60,945 nt of DNA from an uncultured Flavobacteriales bacterium (GTDB lineage: Bacteria > Bacteroidota > Bacteroidia > Flavobacteriales_D > Crocinitomicaceae), in NCBI GenBank assembly GCA_937876195.1, contig CALEIK010000037.1, positions 1 to 60,945 of the forward strand, given 5' to 3'. The notes under the pieces are model-generated. The model worked only from the letters and a program-made list of their open reading frames with translations, searched no databases and had not been told where the DNA came from. A program made the translations under genes and the position numbers. Below, one piece after another: positions 17,801 through 26,300 of the stretch. How positions within the stretch are numbered: the first letter of the stretch is position 1; every line of letters starts with the position of its first letter.

Positions 17801-17951
17801 GCGCAGTTCCATTTGAATTTCCGTAACAAGTTACATTCGTTCCTGACATTGCAATGTTGGGGCAGGCTGCCGATGACTCGTTGTTGTTTGCAATTCCGTT
17901 GAGTGAAATCAATGTGGTAAACAACAAGGAAATATACATTCTAATCTTCAT
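14802..17951 (-). CDS. SprB-like repeat surface protein (1049 aa) with T9SS type B sorting domain
   Basis: Starts with a signal peptide (MKIRMYISLLFTTLISLNGI). Twelve SprB-type repeats of about 75-80 residues follow directly. Each has a Cys near its start (NVTCYG, HVNCFG, NATCFG and so on), a central G-G-(T/S)-x-x-Y-x-Y-x-W core, and an end with Y-x-(V/L)-x-V-x-D-x-x-x-C before a Pro-rich junction. The last about 85 residues are the CHU_C/TIGR04131 domain (FSPNDDNYNDTWVIDNMYLY, IFNRWGNLVH, PLVGNITIVR). Surface filaments of this kind act as adhesins in gliding. There is no unique N-terminal domain, unlike its upstream paralogue. It is 3 bp after that paralogue and 5 bp before the porP/sprF gene. 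Confidence 0.9.
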   Translation of the reverse strand: MKIRMYISLLFTTLISLNGIANNNESSAACPNIAMSGTNVTCYGNSNGTAQVAISNGSGNYSITWSNGANVNSINGLPVGTYTVNVKDNVSGCTVVGAFVVGSPDPIAVTETITHVNCFGDGTGAINTTVVGGNGGYSYTWVNGGGVTVSTSQNLTGAIAGTYTYTVTDVNGCTFNRVYSITQPAEALNSSAVITNATCFGAATGAIDIDVWGGTPSYTYSWTSGQSTQDVSGLTSGNYTVTITDFKGCVRNVPFSITQPAVLTGSVATSSVLCYGDPTGSLTVTPVGGTAPYSYAWQNSTTLFAADTPNLTNVVADDYQVTVTDVNGCVYVDNATVTQPSKLTLSHTYENVSCYGGSDGWIDLTVLGGSPTYDYVWENAANVVVGTGQDLTNIPSDIYDVLVTDINGCTETITQEISQPLSPITVTENVVHVKCYGDNTGEIDLDVVGGTPPYDYNWATGQVTEEITGLIAMTYNYTVVDSKLCVSANSVVVTQPAQPLTVTNVITDVNCFGESNGTIDLTVSGGTSPYVYEWENSTFVLSNINQDLVNYPADSYTYTVTDANDCVETATLVINEPALMESDIVGVNILCHGDNTGSVDLSVTGGVLPYTYLWNNGPISEDQSSLYAGFYEVQILDDHNCLLVDNITLTEPSDSLSHTFEVDDVRCNAGEDGSIDLTIEGGTSPYFYDWSSGDTLAEATNLTAGFFTFLVTDNNGCTLSDSIYVDEPDPLVLNEVITVVTCHGFSDGIIDISPTGGTLPYSYTWYNSSFALSTQEEDLVDFPADVYQLEVIDSNNCFYEMFLELEQPEPLVIEYTSNVVSCFDGSDANIFVTITGGNPAYNTNWSNGAITEDLLNITADVYQLTVVDQKNCTDSITVDISEPEPITMTFDVMEVTCIDQHDGIVYAFPEGGNGGYLYSWSNGATSYMNEELSHETYSVTVVDVLGCTGTDEVFIPRSDIGCIEPVTAFSPNDDNYNDTWVIDNMYLYPEAEVQIFNRWGNLVHKINGIYEPWSGLINGAAAPSDVYYYIINLNTEDREPLVGNITIVR

Positions 17952-17954
17952 TTC

Positions 17955-20900
17955 TTATCTAATAATAGTTATGGTTCCGGTGTATTCGTTCTCTGCCTCG
18001 TTTCCAAGAATAATTATATAATAATATACCTCGGACGGAAGTGGTGCTCCATTATGATTTCCATTCCATGGTTCGTATTTCCCTTCTGATGAAAAGACAT
18101 TGTTTCCCCATTTATTGAAAACTTTCACGGTAGCTCCGGGATATAAATCAATATTTCTAATTACCCAAGTATCGTTGTAATCATCTCCGTTCGGTGTAAA
18201 CGTATTTGGTATAAAGACACACTCATTATCGTTCAAAACGATTTCGAACGAATAATTAGACACACATGAGTTCGCATCGGTTAACTCAAGTGCATACATT
18301 CCAGGGTCAAGTCCTTCTATATTCTGTGAAATACTACCATTGCTCCATACATAACTGTAAGGACTCACACCTCCGTAAGGACCAACAAAAATGGCAGCAT
18401 CTGATTGATCAACACAGGTTAAATCAACAATTTCATATGCAATGTTGACTTCTGAAGGTTCATCCACTTCTATTATTGCTCTTGCCTCACACAATTGATC
18501 GTCTACAACCAAAACATTGTAAGTTCCACTAGGAACATTCAAAAGATCCTCAGTAGACTGTCCACTGCTCCACGTAGTTGAATATGCTGGTGTTCCTCCT
18601 GAAATTGTCAAATCGACAGCTCCTGTATTATCACCATAACACAGGGCGTCAGTGACTACATAATCCAACACTAATGGCTGAGGTTCGTTCACTGTGATGT
18701 ACTGCGCATTCACACAACCGTTTCTATCGGTTACACGGATAAAGTAATCACCGAGGTTAAGTTCAGAGATTGTCTCACTGAAGTTGTTCACCAAAATTTC
18801 ATTTTGATTCCCCCAGTTATAATAGTAAGGCTCAACACCACCAGTAATTGTAATTACAATCTCTCCATCACTTGCGCCGTGACATTGCACATCTGATACT
18901 GCATAATTTACGATTAATGGATCTACGGGTTCATTGATTGTAGTTCCCGTAAATGCTGTACATCCTTGTGCATCCGTCACCGTTAAAGTGTAAGCACCTG
19001 CAGAAAGATTATAAATCTCATCAACAGTTTCTGTTGTCGACCAAACATAGCTATATGGCATTGTACCACCAGTCACACTTGAGGAAATCATGCCATCAGC
19101 TCCACCATTACATTTTACATCTGTTGGCGTCACCGTAGCGACTAATGGTTCTTCAGGTTGACTAATGCTGTACGTCGCAGTCAAAGTACACAGGTTAGCA
19201 TCGGTAATAGTAACCTCGTAATCTCCCGATACTTCGCTGGTTACATCCTCAGTTACATCTCCATTTGTCCATGAGTATCCGTATCCCGGTGTTCCGCCAA
19301 CAACTGTAATATCAATACCTCCATCATTCAATCCAAAGCAATTCGCATCGTCCACGATTCCAGTAACTGAAAGTGGCGCCAACGGTTCATTGATTGTGCT
19401 GTTCAATGTTTCTTCACATCCATTCGCGTCTGTAACTAGTACCGTATATGTGTCTGCATATTGGTTCGAAACATCCTCAAAAATTTCTGTCATAATAATC
19501 GTCCCACCATTAGACCATAAGTATTCGTATGGTCCTGTTCCACCAGCAGTGGTTAGATCAATTGCTCCCGAATTATTTCCGTGACAGTCAACATCTGTGA
19601 TCACAGAAGACAAGGCCAACGGTGCTAATGGTTCATTGACTGCAATATTATCATTAACCGTACATCCTTTCGAATCCGTCACTGTAACGCTATAAACTCC
19701 TGCAACAACATTGGAAATGGTCGGTGTAATTGCTCCATTACTCCATAAATAAGTGTAGCTAGAAGTCCCGCCATTCACAGCAGTAGCAACCTCCCCAGTA
19801 TTTTCACCATAACAAAGAACATCTGTGGCCATTAACGCGAGTGAAAGCCCCTCTGAAGGTTCGGTCAATTCGTATTCAAAAATTTCAGTACAATTGTTTG
19901 CATCGGTTACTTCCAATGAATAAATTCCCGCTGTAACCCCGCTAAGTATTGGTGCGATCGATCCTGTCGACCAATCATACGAATACGGTGCAGTTCCACC
20001 TGAAATTACAGGATCAATGATTCCTGTAGCATCACCAAAACAATTGATATCTTGCGTCACCTCTGTGGATCTCAATTCTTGCACTGGTTCCGTCAATATC
20101 TCAGATAGTTCATATTGACAACCATTGTTGTCAGTAACAACAACTGTATACTCGCCAGCAGTTAAGTCAACAACATCTTCCGATTGGAAGGGAAGAACAA
20201 TGCCTTGAGAATTCGTCCATAAGTATGAATATCCAGCTGTGCCTCCAGTTGTAGTCACATCAATTGCTCCCGTCGCATCGTATTTACAAAGGATATCCGT
20301 CCCAACTGCAGTTAAGTTTAAGTCTAAAGCAGGCTCGGTCACAGCATATACTTCAACACTGGTACATCCTTTTGCATCGGTAATTGTCAGTGTATAGTTA
20401 GAAGCTGTCAAACCGTCAATTGTGCTTTGTGTTTGTCCAGATGACCATGAATAACTGTAAGGCATTGTGCCACCAAATGCATTCACATTGATTGTTCCGG
20501 TTGCACTTCCTCTACAATCAACGTTTTCTACAACGCCCACTTGTCCTAGAGCACTCGGCTCAGTAATTGTTACTGAATGTGCTTCAACACATCCATTTAC
20601 ATCTGTCACTGTCAAGGTATGTACACCTGCAGGAAGTCCAGAAACATCTTCGCTTGTTGCACCTGTACTCCAAGAATAACCGTAATTAGGTGTCCCTCCC
20701 TGTACTAATACATCAATGCTGCCATCATCCACTCCTCCATTGCAACTTTTATCCACTTGTAATGAAGTAATGTTCAATGCCTGTTCCGGCTCTAAGATTG
20801 TTGCACCCGTAAAATGTTGACAGCCATTTGCGTCATACACTTCAACCTCATAGGGTCCAGCCTCAAGGTTAGAAATATTTTGCGTGGTTGCTCCGTTTGT

Positions 20901-22511
20901 CCAAAGGTAAGTATATGGAACAGCGGGAGAAACAGCAGAGGTTGTTACATTAATTGAGCCTGTTGCATCTCCAAAGCACAATACATCTACTTGTGAATTT
21001 GCAATTCCAAGACGGCTGGCTATCATTGTAAACGCGGGGAAAGTATATTCATCAAATCCTTCTAAATCCCACGTGTTGTTGTACCAATCATAATCGATAT
21101 AGCCAATTGGAATCGTGTGCTCCCAAAGTGGTCCGAAATCATAAGTAATCCCTGGGAATCCAACTGCAGGAATAGTAAATGCAGGTGTACATACCCATTC
21201 GGTACACCATCTAAATGGGTTACTCCATGTCGGACATGGGTAAGGAATAGGAATACATATTTCAGGGACATTGATCTCAGGTGTGATTTCAATCGGTGGA
21301 ATTTCCAATCCGAATGCAAATGCACTCATGTCGAACTGAAAGGAAATCGAATCGTAGGTATGATTGGTAAAATTACCATCGATGGAATAGGTTGGAATAA
21401 TGTCCAATTCCTCAAAATAACAGGGGAATTTATAGCGCACATCGTTGCCGACTTCAACATTTATAATTGCACTATTTCCAGAAGAAACCGCAGTGGCTCC
21501 GTTAAAAATCGTGTACTCGACTGCCACGGGAAATTCTAATTTGGCATATACGTTTGGCTGAAAGGCGAAACACTGTTTATTATGAATGTCCATTTGGAAT
21601 CCCGCACTGAAAAGATTCCAGTATACAGTACCAAATCCAAAATCCTCGTCTCCACTCAAGTAACCCAAAGCTGACAAATAAGGAAGATTTGAAAGCAACG
21701 CGAAGACGTCTAAGGTAACCGTAAGGTATGTATCCTCACCACATGCGCTTAAATCCTGTCCATTTAGCGCATCTGTCGTTGTAACATAAGGTAAATCAAG
21801 CACCGCTTCTAATCCATATTCTCCTAATGGGTCTCCGTTAATCATTGTTGTAGATAGTGGGAAAATTGCATAGGAATACATAGGCGCACCACCATTGAAG
21901 CTAAAGAAGGAAACCTCGGAAGTATTTACTGTGAATAGGTTTACGTTATTCATCCCTGTATCGAAGGCCGGAATAACTGGAAATGTAGTACAACCAAAAG
22001 CACACATTGTTGCCGAAAGGTTCGCTGCCAATTGGAAGTATAAATCTAATGTAGCTTCTCCAGCACTTGGGTAGTAGGTATCCAGTGCATATCCAGTTGA
22101 AACTTCATATTCTGTCTGAATGGTCACTTGATCTCCTTGGTCGTAGGTTAAATCTGTTGGCATGTCCAAAGTGACATCAATTGGGTAATCCACTTGAACC
22201 TCACCTGTTGTAAATCCTGTCAATGAAAACTCACTTCCAATAGTTCCAGAAAAACCACCAGCAATTGCGGCACCGAATTGTTGTCCTAGAATAGTTACAA
22301 TTCCTGAATTTCCTGTATCAAAAGACTCATTCCAGTTAACTTCAAAAAGAGTGATTGTTTGATTAATGCTAAAGGCGTTCCATGAAGGACCCCACATGTT
22401 TTGCATGCCTGAAGTAAAATCAACGTGATGATCTACTTCTTGCTGAGCAACACTATATCCCGAAAACAATAGTGCGCAGAACAAAGTTAGTTTAACAATG
22501 CTATTCTTCAT
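17955..22511 (-). CDS. SprB-like repeat surface protein (1518 aa) with unique N-terminal domain
   Basis: Residues 1-22 are a signal peptide. About 23-505 form a large non-repetitive, aromatic- and beta-rich region. It includes a Cys- and Pro-rich stretch (ICIPIPYPCPTWSNPFRWC) for which I recognise no family. Twelve SprB-type repeats follow (for example QVDVLCFGDATGS and TDVLCYGENTGE, each with a GG-x-x-x-Y-x-Y-x-W core). A CHU_C type B sorting domain ends the protein (IPNTFTPNGDDYNDTWVI, FNKWGNNVF, GNHNGAPLPSEVYYY, GTITIIR). The twelfth repeat (DLTCVDQSDAAIF) matches the twelfth of the downstream paralogue (EVTCIDQHDGIVY), which suggests a shared cap. It overlaps the preceding gene by 11 bp. 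Confidence 0.9.
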   Translation of the reverse strand: MKNSIVKLTLFCALLFSGYSVAQQEVDHHVDFTSGMQNMWGPSWNAFSINQTITLFEVNWNESFDTGNSGIVTILGQQFGAAIAGGFSGTIGSEFSLTGFTTGEVQVDYPIDVTLDMPTDLTYDQGDQVTIQTEYEVSTGYALDTYYPSAGEATLDLYFQLAANLSATMCAFGCTTFPVIPAFDTGMNNVNLFTVNTSEVSFFSFNGGAPMYSYAIFPLSTTMINGDPLGEYGLEAVLDLPYVTTTDALNGQDLSACGEDTYLTVTLDVFALLSNLPYLSALGYLSGDEDFGFGTVYWNLFSAGFQMDIHNKQCFAFQPNVYAKLEFPVAVEYTIFNGATAVSSGNSAIINVEVGNDVRYKFPCYFEELDIIPTYSIDGNFTNHTYDSISFQFDMSAFAFGLEIPPIEITPEINVPEICIPIPYPCPTWSNPFRWCTEWVCTPAFTIPAVGFPGITYDFGPLWEHTIPIGYIDYDWYNNTWDLEGFDEYTFPAFTMIASRLGIANSQVDVLCFGDATGSINVTTSAVSPAVPYTYLWTNGATTQNISNLEAGPYEVEVYDANGCQHFTGATILEPEQALNITSLQVDKSCNGGVDDGSIDVLVQGGTPNYGYSWSTGATSEDVSGLPAGVHTLTVTDVNGCVEAHSVTITEPSALGQVGVVENVDCRGSATGTINVNAFGGTMPYSYSWSSGQTQSTIDGLTASNYTLTITDAKGCTSVEVYAVTEPALDLNLTAVGTDILCKYDATGAIDVTTTGGTAGYSYLWTNSQGIVLPFQSEDVVDLTAGEYTVVVTDNNGCQYELSEILTEPVQELRSTEVTQDINCFGDATGIIDPVISGGTAPYSYDWSTGSIAPILSGVTAGIYSLEVTDANNCTEIFEYELTEPSEGLSLALMATDVLCYGENTGEVATAVNGGTSSYTYLWSNGAITPTISNVVAGVYSVTVTDSKGCTVNDNIAVNEPLAPLALSSVITDVDCHGNNSGAIDLTTAGGTGPYEYLWSNGGTIIMTEIFEDVSNQYADTYTVLVTDANGCEETLNSTINEPLAPLSVTGIVDDANCFGLNDGGIDITVVGGTPGYGYSWTNGDVTEDVTSEVSGDYEVTITDANLCTLTATYSISQPEEPLVATVTPTDVKCNGGADGMISSSVTGGTMPYSYVWSTTETVDEIYNLSAGAYTLTVTDAQGCTAFTGTTINEPVDPLIVNYAVSDVQCHGASDGEIVITITGGVEPYYYNWGNQNEILVNNFSETISELNLGDYFIRVTDRNGCVNAQYITVNEPQPLVLDYVVTDALCYGDNTGAVDLTISGGTPAYSTTWSSGQSTEDLLNVPSGTYNVLVVDDQLCEARAIIEVDEPSEVNIAYEIVDLTCVDQSDAAIFVGPYGGVSPYSYVWSNGSISQNIEGLDPGMYALELTDANSCVSNYSFEIVLNDNECVFIPNTFTPNGDDYNDTWVIRNIDLYPGATVKVFNKWGNNVFSSEGKYEPWNGNHNGAPLPSEVYYYIIILGNEAENEYTGTITIIR

Positions 22512-23034
22512 CGCGATTCGGTTTAAGGTTTATCGTTTGAATACTTCTCAAAATCTCCCCTTCAACCAATTCCTCTACATGTTTTGGATAAGTAATGTTC
22601 AACCAAAGCGTTTGATTTAAATCACCTACATAGACCATGTAACGAATAAATTCCTGTCCGCTTAAGTCAAATGAGAATTTGTATGAAATTCCCTTTGTCC
22701 CATTATCAGTTACAATTTTTGAATCGCTAATTTTTGTGAGTTTGTTTTTTTCAAAAAACTCTTCAGTCATCCCCTTCATAATGTTGAGGTAGGACGCATC
22801 CATCACCAATGTCATGATAATTGCCGAACTTGCTTGGTAATGAATGTAACCGTTGAATGACTCTGACACTACAAACCCTTCTGGAGGTGTCAACATGGAC
22901 AATTCTGCCTGAGCCACTTCGGGCTGGGCATATTTAATCGCTTTTTCAGTGACGGTGTCGTTTTGTGAAAATGCAGCAAACTGAGTGCTGAACAAGAACA
23001 TCAAAACTAATCCGTTAAAAAGTTTTAACTTCAT
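22501..23034 (-). CDS. Secreted protein of unknown function, first gene of the SprB-like operon
   Basis: A 177-aa protein with a signal peptide (MKLKLFNGLVLMFLFSTQFA). The mature part is one small alpha/beta domain: ELSMLTPPEGFVVSESFNGY, then a mid region of charged helix (MKGMTEEFFEKNKL), then GTKGISYKFSFDLSGQEFIR and LWLNITYPK. The order, a short hydrophobic strand after PPEGF and a later strand pattern ending in a basic tail, recalls MOG1/PsbP-fold proteins such as DUF1795, but I cannot confirm this. Its 3' end overlaps the next gene by 11 bp, so it is translationally coupled to the large adhesin. It may act as a chaperone or accessory factor for the adhesin. Confidence 0.8.
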   Translation of the reverse strand: MKLKLFNGLVLMFLFSTQFAAFSQNDTVTEKAIKYAQPEVAQAELSMLTPPEGFVVSESFNGYIHYQASSAIIMTLVMDASYLNIMKGMTEEFFEKNKLTKISDSKIVTDNGTKGISYKFSFDLSGQEFIRYMVYVGDLNQTLWLNITYPKHVEELVEGEILRSIQTINLKPNRDEE

Positions 23035-23075
23035 AAGTAGTTTAGTAATAAATCAGGAGGTTTAATTCCTAGCCG

Positions 23076-23106
23076 CAAATCTATCATTCTATTTTGGAAT
23101 ATTCAA
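23076..23106 (-). promoter_or_regulatory. Promoter of the SprB-like/porP operon
   Basis: On the minus strand TTG (complement of 23104-23106), 20 bp, then TAGATTTG (complement of 23076-23083) fit the Bacteroidota TTG-N17-23-TAnnTTTG consensus. The inferred leader before the 177-aa gene is about 35-40 nt. Confidence 0.7.
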
Positions 23107-23300
23107 ATAAAACTTCGACAACTTGTGCTAGAGTTCGATTAAATTTTCGTGAACGACATATTAATGGAATGTCTTTCATCTCCTAAAAGGAAAGATGGGA
23201 TTTGAATTAAATGTAAGACCATATTGGTTTAAGTAGAAATTGATGTGCTTCTTAAAACACGATTCATTTAAATTTACATTCTCCTGCTAGCAACTTTAGT

Positions 23301-23331
23301 TTGCGTAATTAGAATATTTCAGCAATATTTG
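23301..23331 (+). promoter_or_regulatory. Candidate promoter of the 2782-aa surface protein
   Basis: TTG at 23301-23303, 20 bp, then AATATTTG at 23324-23331, which differs from TAnnTTTG in its first base. A perfect -7 box TAAATTTG lies at 23338-23345 but has no TTG at the right distance. Either could serve. Confidence 0.45.
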
Positions 23332-23358
23332 TGCGATTAAATTTGGAAAAATCCTAAC

Positions 23359-26300
23359 ATGTTATTTGCAATGAAACACGCACTACTCGCTTTACTATTG
23401 ACTTTTACCTCAACTCTTGCATTCTCCGCAGACTTTTTTTGGATAGGTGGAACTGGAGACTGGTCCGATGTGACTCATTGGTCGGCGACGTCGGGCGGCG
23501 GTCCAGGAGCTACACTTCCAACAAATGTTGATAACGTTATCTTTGATGACCTTTCTGGGTTGACTTCTCCAGCAGAGATCGTTACAATGAATATTCCCGT
23601 AGTCGTAAATGATTTTGACTTTTCTGCCAATACAACAGGATTTACCATTGCCTCAGTACTCGCATCGATTGAAATACAAGGAAGTTTACTAGCCAACGGC
23701 TTGGTCAATTTCACTTGGACGGGAAATATTCAAATGAACCCTTCAGTAGTAGCTAACGGAATTACGTCAAATGGGCAGAATTGGGTCCACGATTTTTATT
23801 TTATTGGAACGGAAACAGTTGAAATGAACGATGATTTTTCAACGACAGGATCCCTTTTTATCGAATCTGGTGGACTGGTCGCAAATGCGATTAATGTCAA
23901 TTGCTTAGATTTTGTATCAAACACGGCAAACATCCGATCCATTAGTATAGATAATTCAACAATAACGATTACTGGAACACTGTGGATGATTGATCCAACA
24001 ACATTGACTTGGAATGCAACACCTTCTAACGTGGAGTTCACGAATGTTGGGGCTGTAAACATTACCGGTGGTGACCTCGTATACGACACAGTGCGCTCAC
24101 AGGCTAACCAGCTATTAGTTATTGACGACAATACATTTACATTGCTTGAATTATTTCCTTCGTCTACTTTGACATTGGAAAACGGATCTACTCAAATGAT
24201 TGATTCACTCGCCGCATTTGGAGATTGTACGCTGCCATTTACTCTAAATAGTGCAAATGCAGCAAACCCTTCCGCTTCGATTCAAAAGACTGGCTTCAAT
24301 GTACTTAATGCAAGTAATTTGAGTATTAATAATGTGGACGCCTTAAGCCCTGGAACTGAAGTATACAATCTTGCTCTTTCTGACACAACCAACGGTGCGG
24401 ATGGTTGGATAATCAATGCAACAGACTTCTATTGGATTAACGCCAGCGGAAACTGGTCAGACCCAAATCAATGGTCGTTTAGCTCCGGTGGACCAAGCGC
24501 TGGTTGTATTCCTGGAGTTGGGGACAATGTAATTTTTGATGATCTTTCGGGATTAACTTCATTAGCGGAGTCCGTAAATATGGACGTTGTGGTCAACGTA
24601 AATAATTTTGACTTTTCTGCCAATACCACAGGATTTACAATCGCCTCAGGACTGCCATCAATAGAAATTCAAGGAAACCTATTGGCAGATGGTTTGGTTG
24701 ATTTCACATGGACGGGAGACATTCGCATGAACCCTTCGGTAACAGGCAACGGAATTACATCGAATGGTCAAAATTGGGTGCACGATTTTTATTTTGTGGG
24801 TACCGAGACCGTAGAAATGAACGATGATTTTACGACAAGTGGTTCACTTTTTATTGAAGAAGGAGGATTGGTCGCAAACGCGATTAACGTCAATTGCCTT
24901 GATTTTATATCGTCAACTACAAATCTTCGATCAATTGATGTAGCGAATTCAACGATAACACTTAATGGAACAGATTGGTTTATAGATCCAACAACATTGA
25001 CATGGACAGCAACTCCTTCAACAGTTGAATTGGCAAATGTAGCGACAGTTAATTTTGTTGGTGGAAGTCTCGTTTATGATACGGTGCGTTCACAGGCTGC
25101 TATTCTAAATGTTATCGACAACAATACGTTTCAATTACTGGAATTGTTTCCATCGTCTACTTTGACATTGGACAACGGCTCTACTCAAATGATTGATTCG
25201 CTCGTTGCTGTAGGAGACTGTGCACTTCCATTTGTACTCAATAGCGTAAATCCCTTAAATCCTTCGGCTTCAATTCAAAAAACTGGATTCAATGAGCTCA
25301 ATGTAAGTAACCTAAGTATTGATAATGTGGATGCTTTGAGTCCTGGAACGGAAATCTACAATATTGCACTTTCAGATACCACAAATGGAGCGGATGGCTG
25401 GACATTGAGCGGATCTGTTTTCTACTGGATTGATAACGCTGGAAACTGGTCAGACCCTAATCATTGGTCGCTGACCTCTGGTGGTGCACCGGCACTTTGT
25501 TCACCAACTTTTGTCGACAGCGTCATTTTTGATAACCTTTCCTTCACTTTACCGGGACAGGTTGTGGTCGTTGATACGAATGCATACTTCTCATACATGG
25601 ACTGGAGCACCTCTATAAATAATCCAACGTTACGATTGGACACAAACATGTATAGCCTTGGAGATGTACTATTTAATCCAGACTTGTTTGTTACACGTTC
25701 AGGCGTCGAACATAGAATTGAGTTTAATGCTCAATCAACTTTCGACCCGAATTCTGCTACAGTAGATTGTAATATCGCCGTAAATATGAACGACGATTCA
25801 GAAGGAGTAGACTTGGTCAGTGACCTATTAATGACCGATTCAACAACCATTTATCTATTAAGTGGACAACTGGATTTACAATCCAATAACGTTAGTGCGG
25901 GTTCAATTCAAGTCTTCGAACTTGCAACGCCATTAGACAAAGTACTAAACTTGGGTGGCTCAACAATTACACTGGCTGCTGGATTAAATTCAGAAGGTGC
26001 TGATGTCAATTTTACATTCATCGGTGGAACTTCGGATCTTTACATTGGTTCGCCGAACTATCAAAATTACCTCACTACGGAGGGTGTAACACTTTATGAC
26101 GTAACCCTTAACTTTCCTGAATTATCGGCAAATCAACGTTTGTCTGGAAACAACACGTACAACAAATTAGAAATAATAAAGGGAAGTTACGTCTACATTG
26201 ATTCAAGTTCAATTCACACAATCAATGATAGCTTGATTATGTTGGGAGATTGTCGAGATTCCATTTACCTGACTTCGAGCAACCCAACCTTACCTGTTCA

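Larger units (their letters stand above)
23035..23358. other. 324-bp divergent promoter region
   Basis: This gap separates the minus-strand SprB-like operon from the plus-strand 2782-aa gene. It contains a strong promoter match for the operon (23076-23106) and two candidate promoters for the plus-strand gene (23301-23331, and a -7 box TAAATTTG at 23338-23345). Between them, 23110-23300, I see no gene and no clear repeat. Confidence 0.7.
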
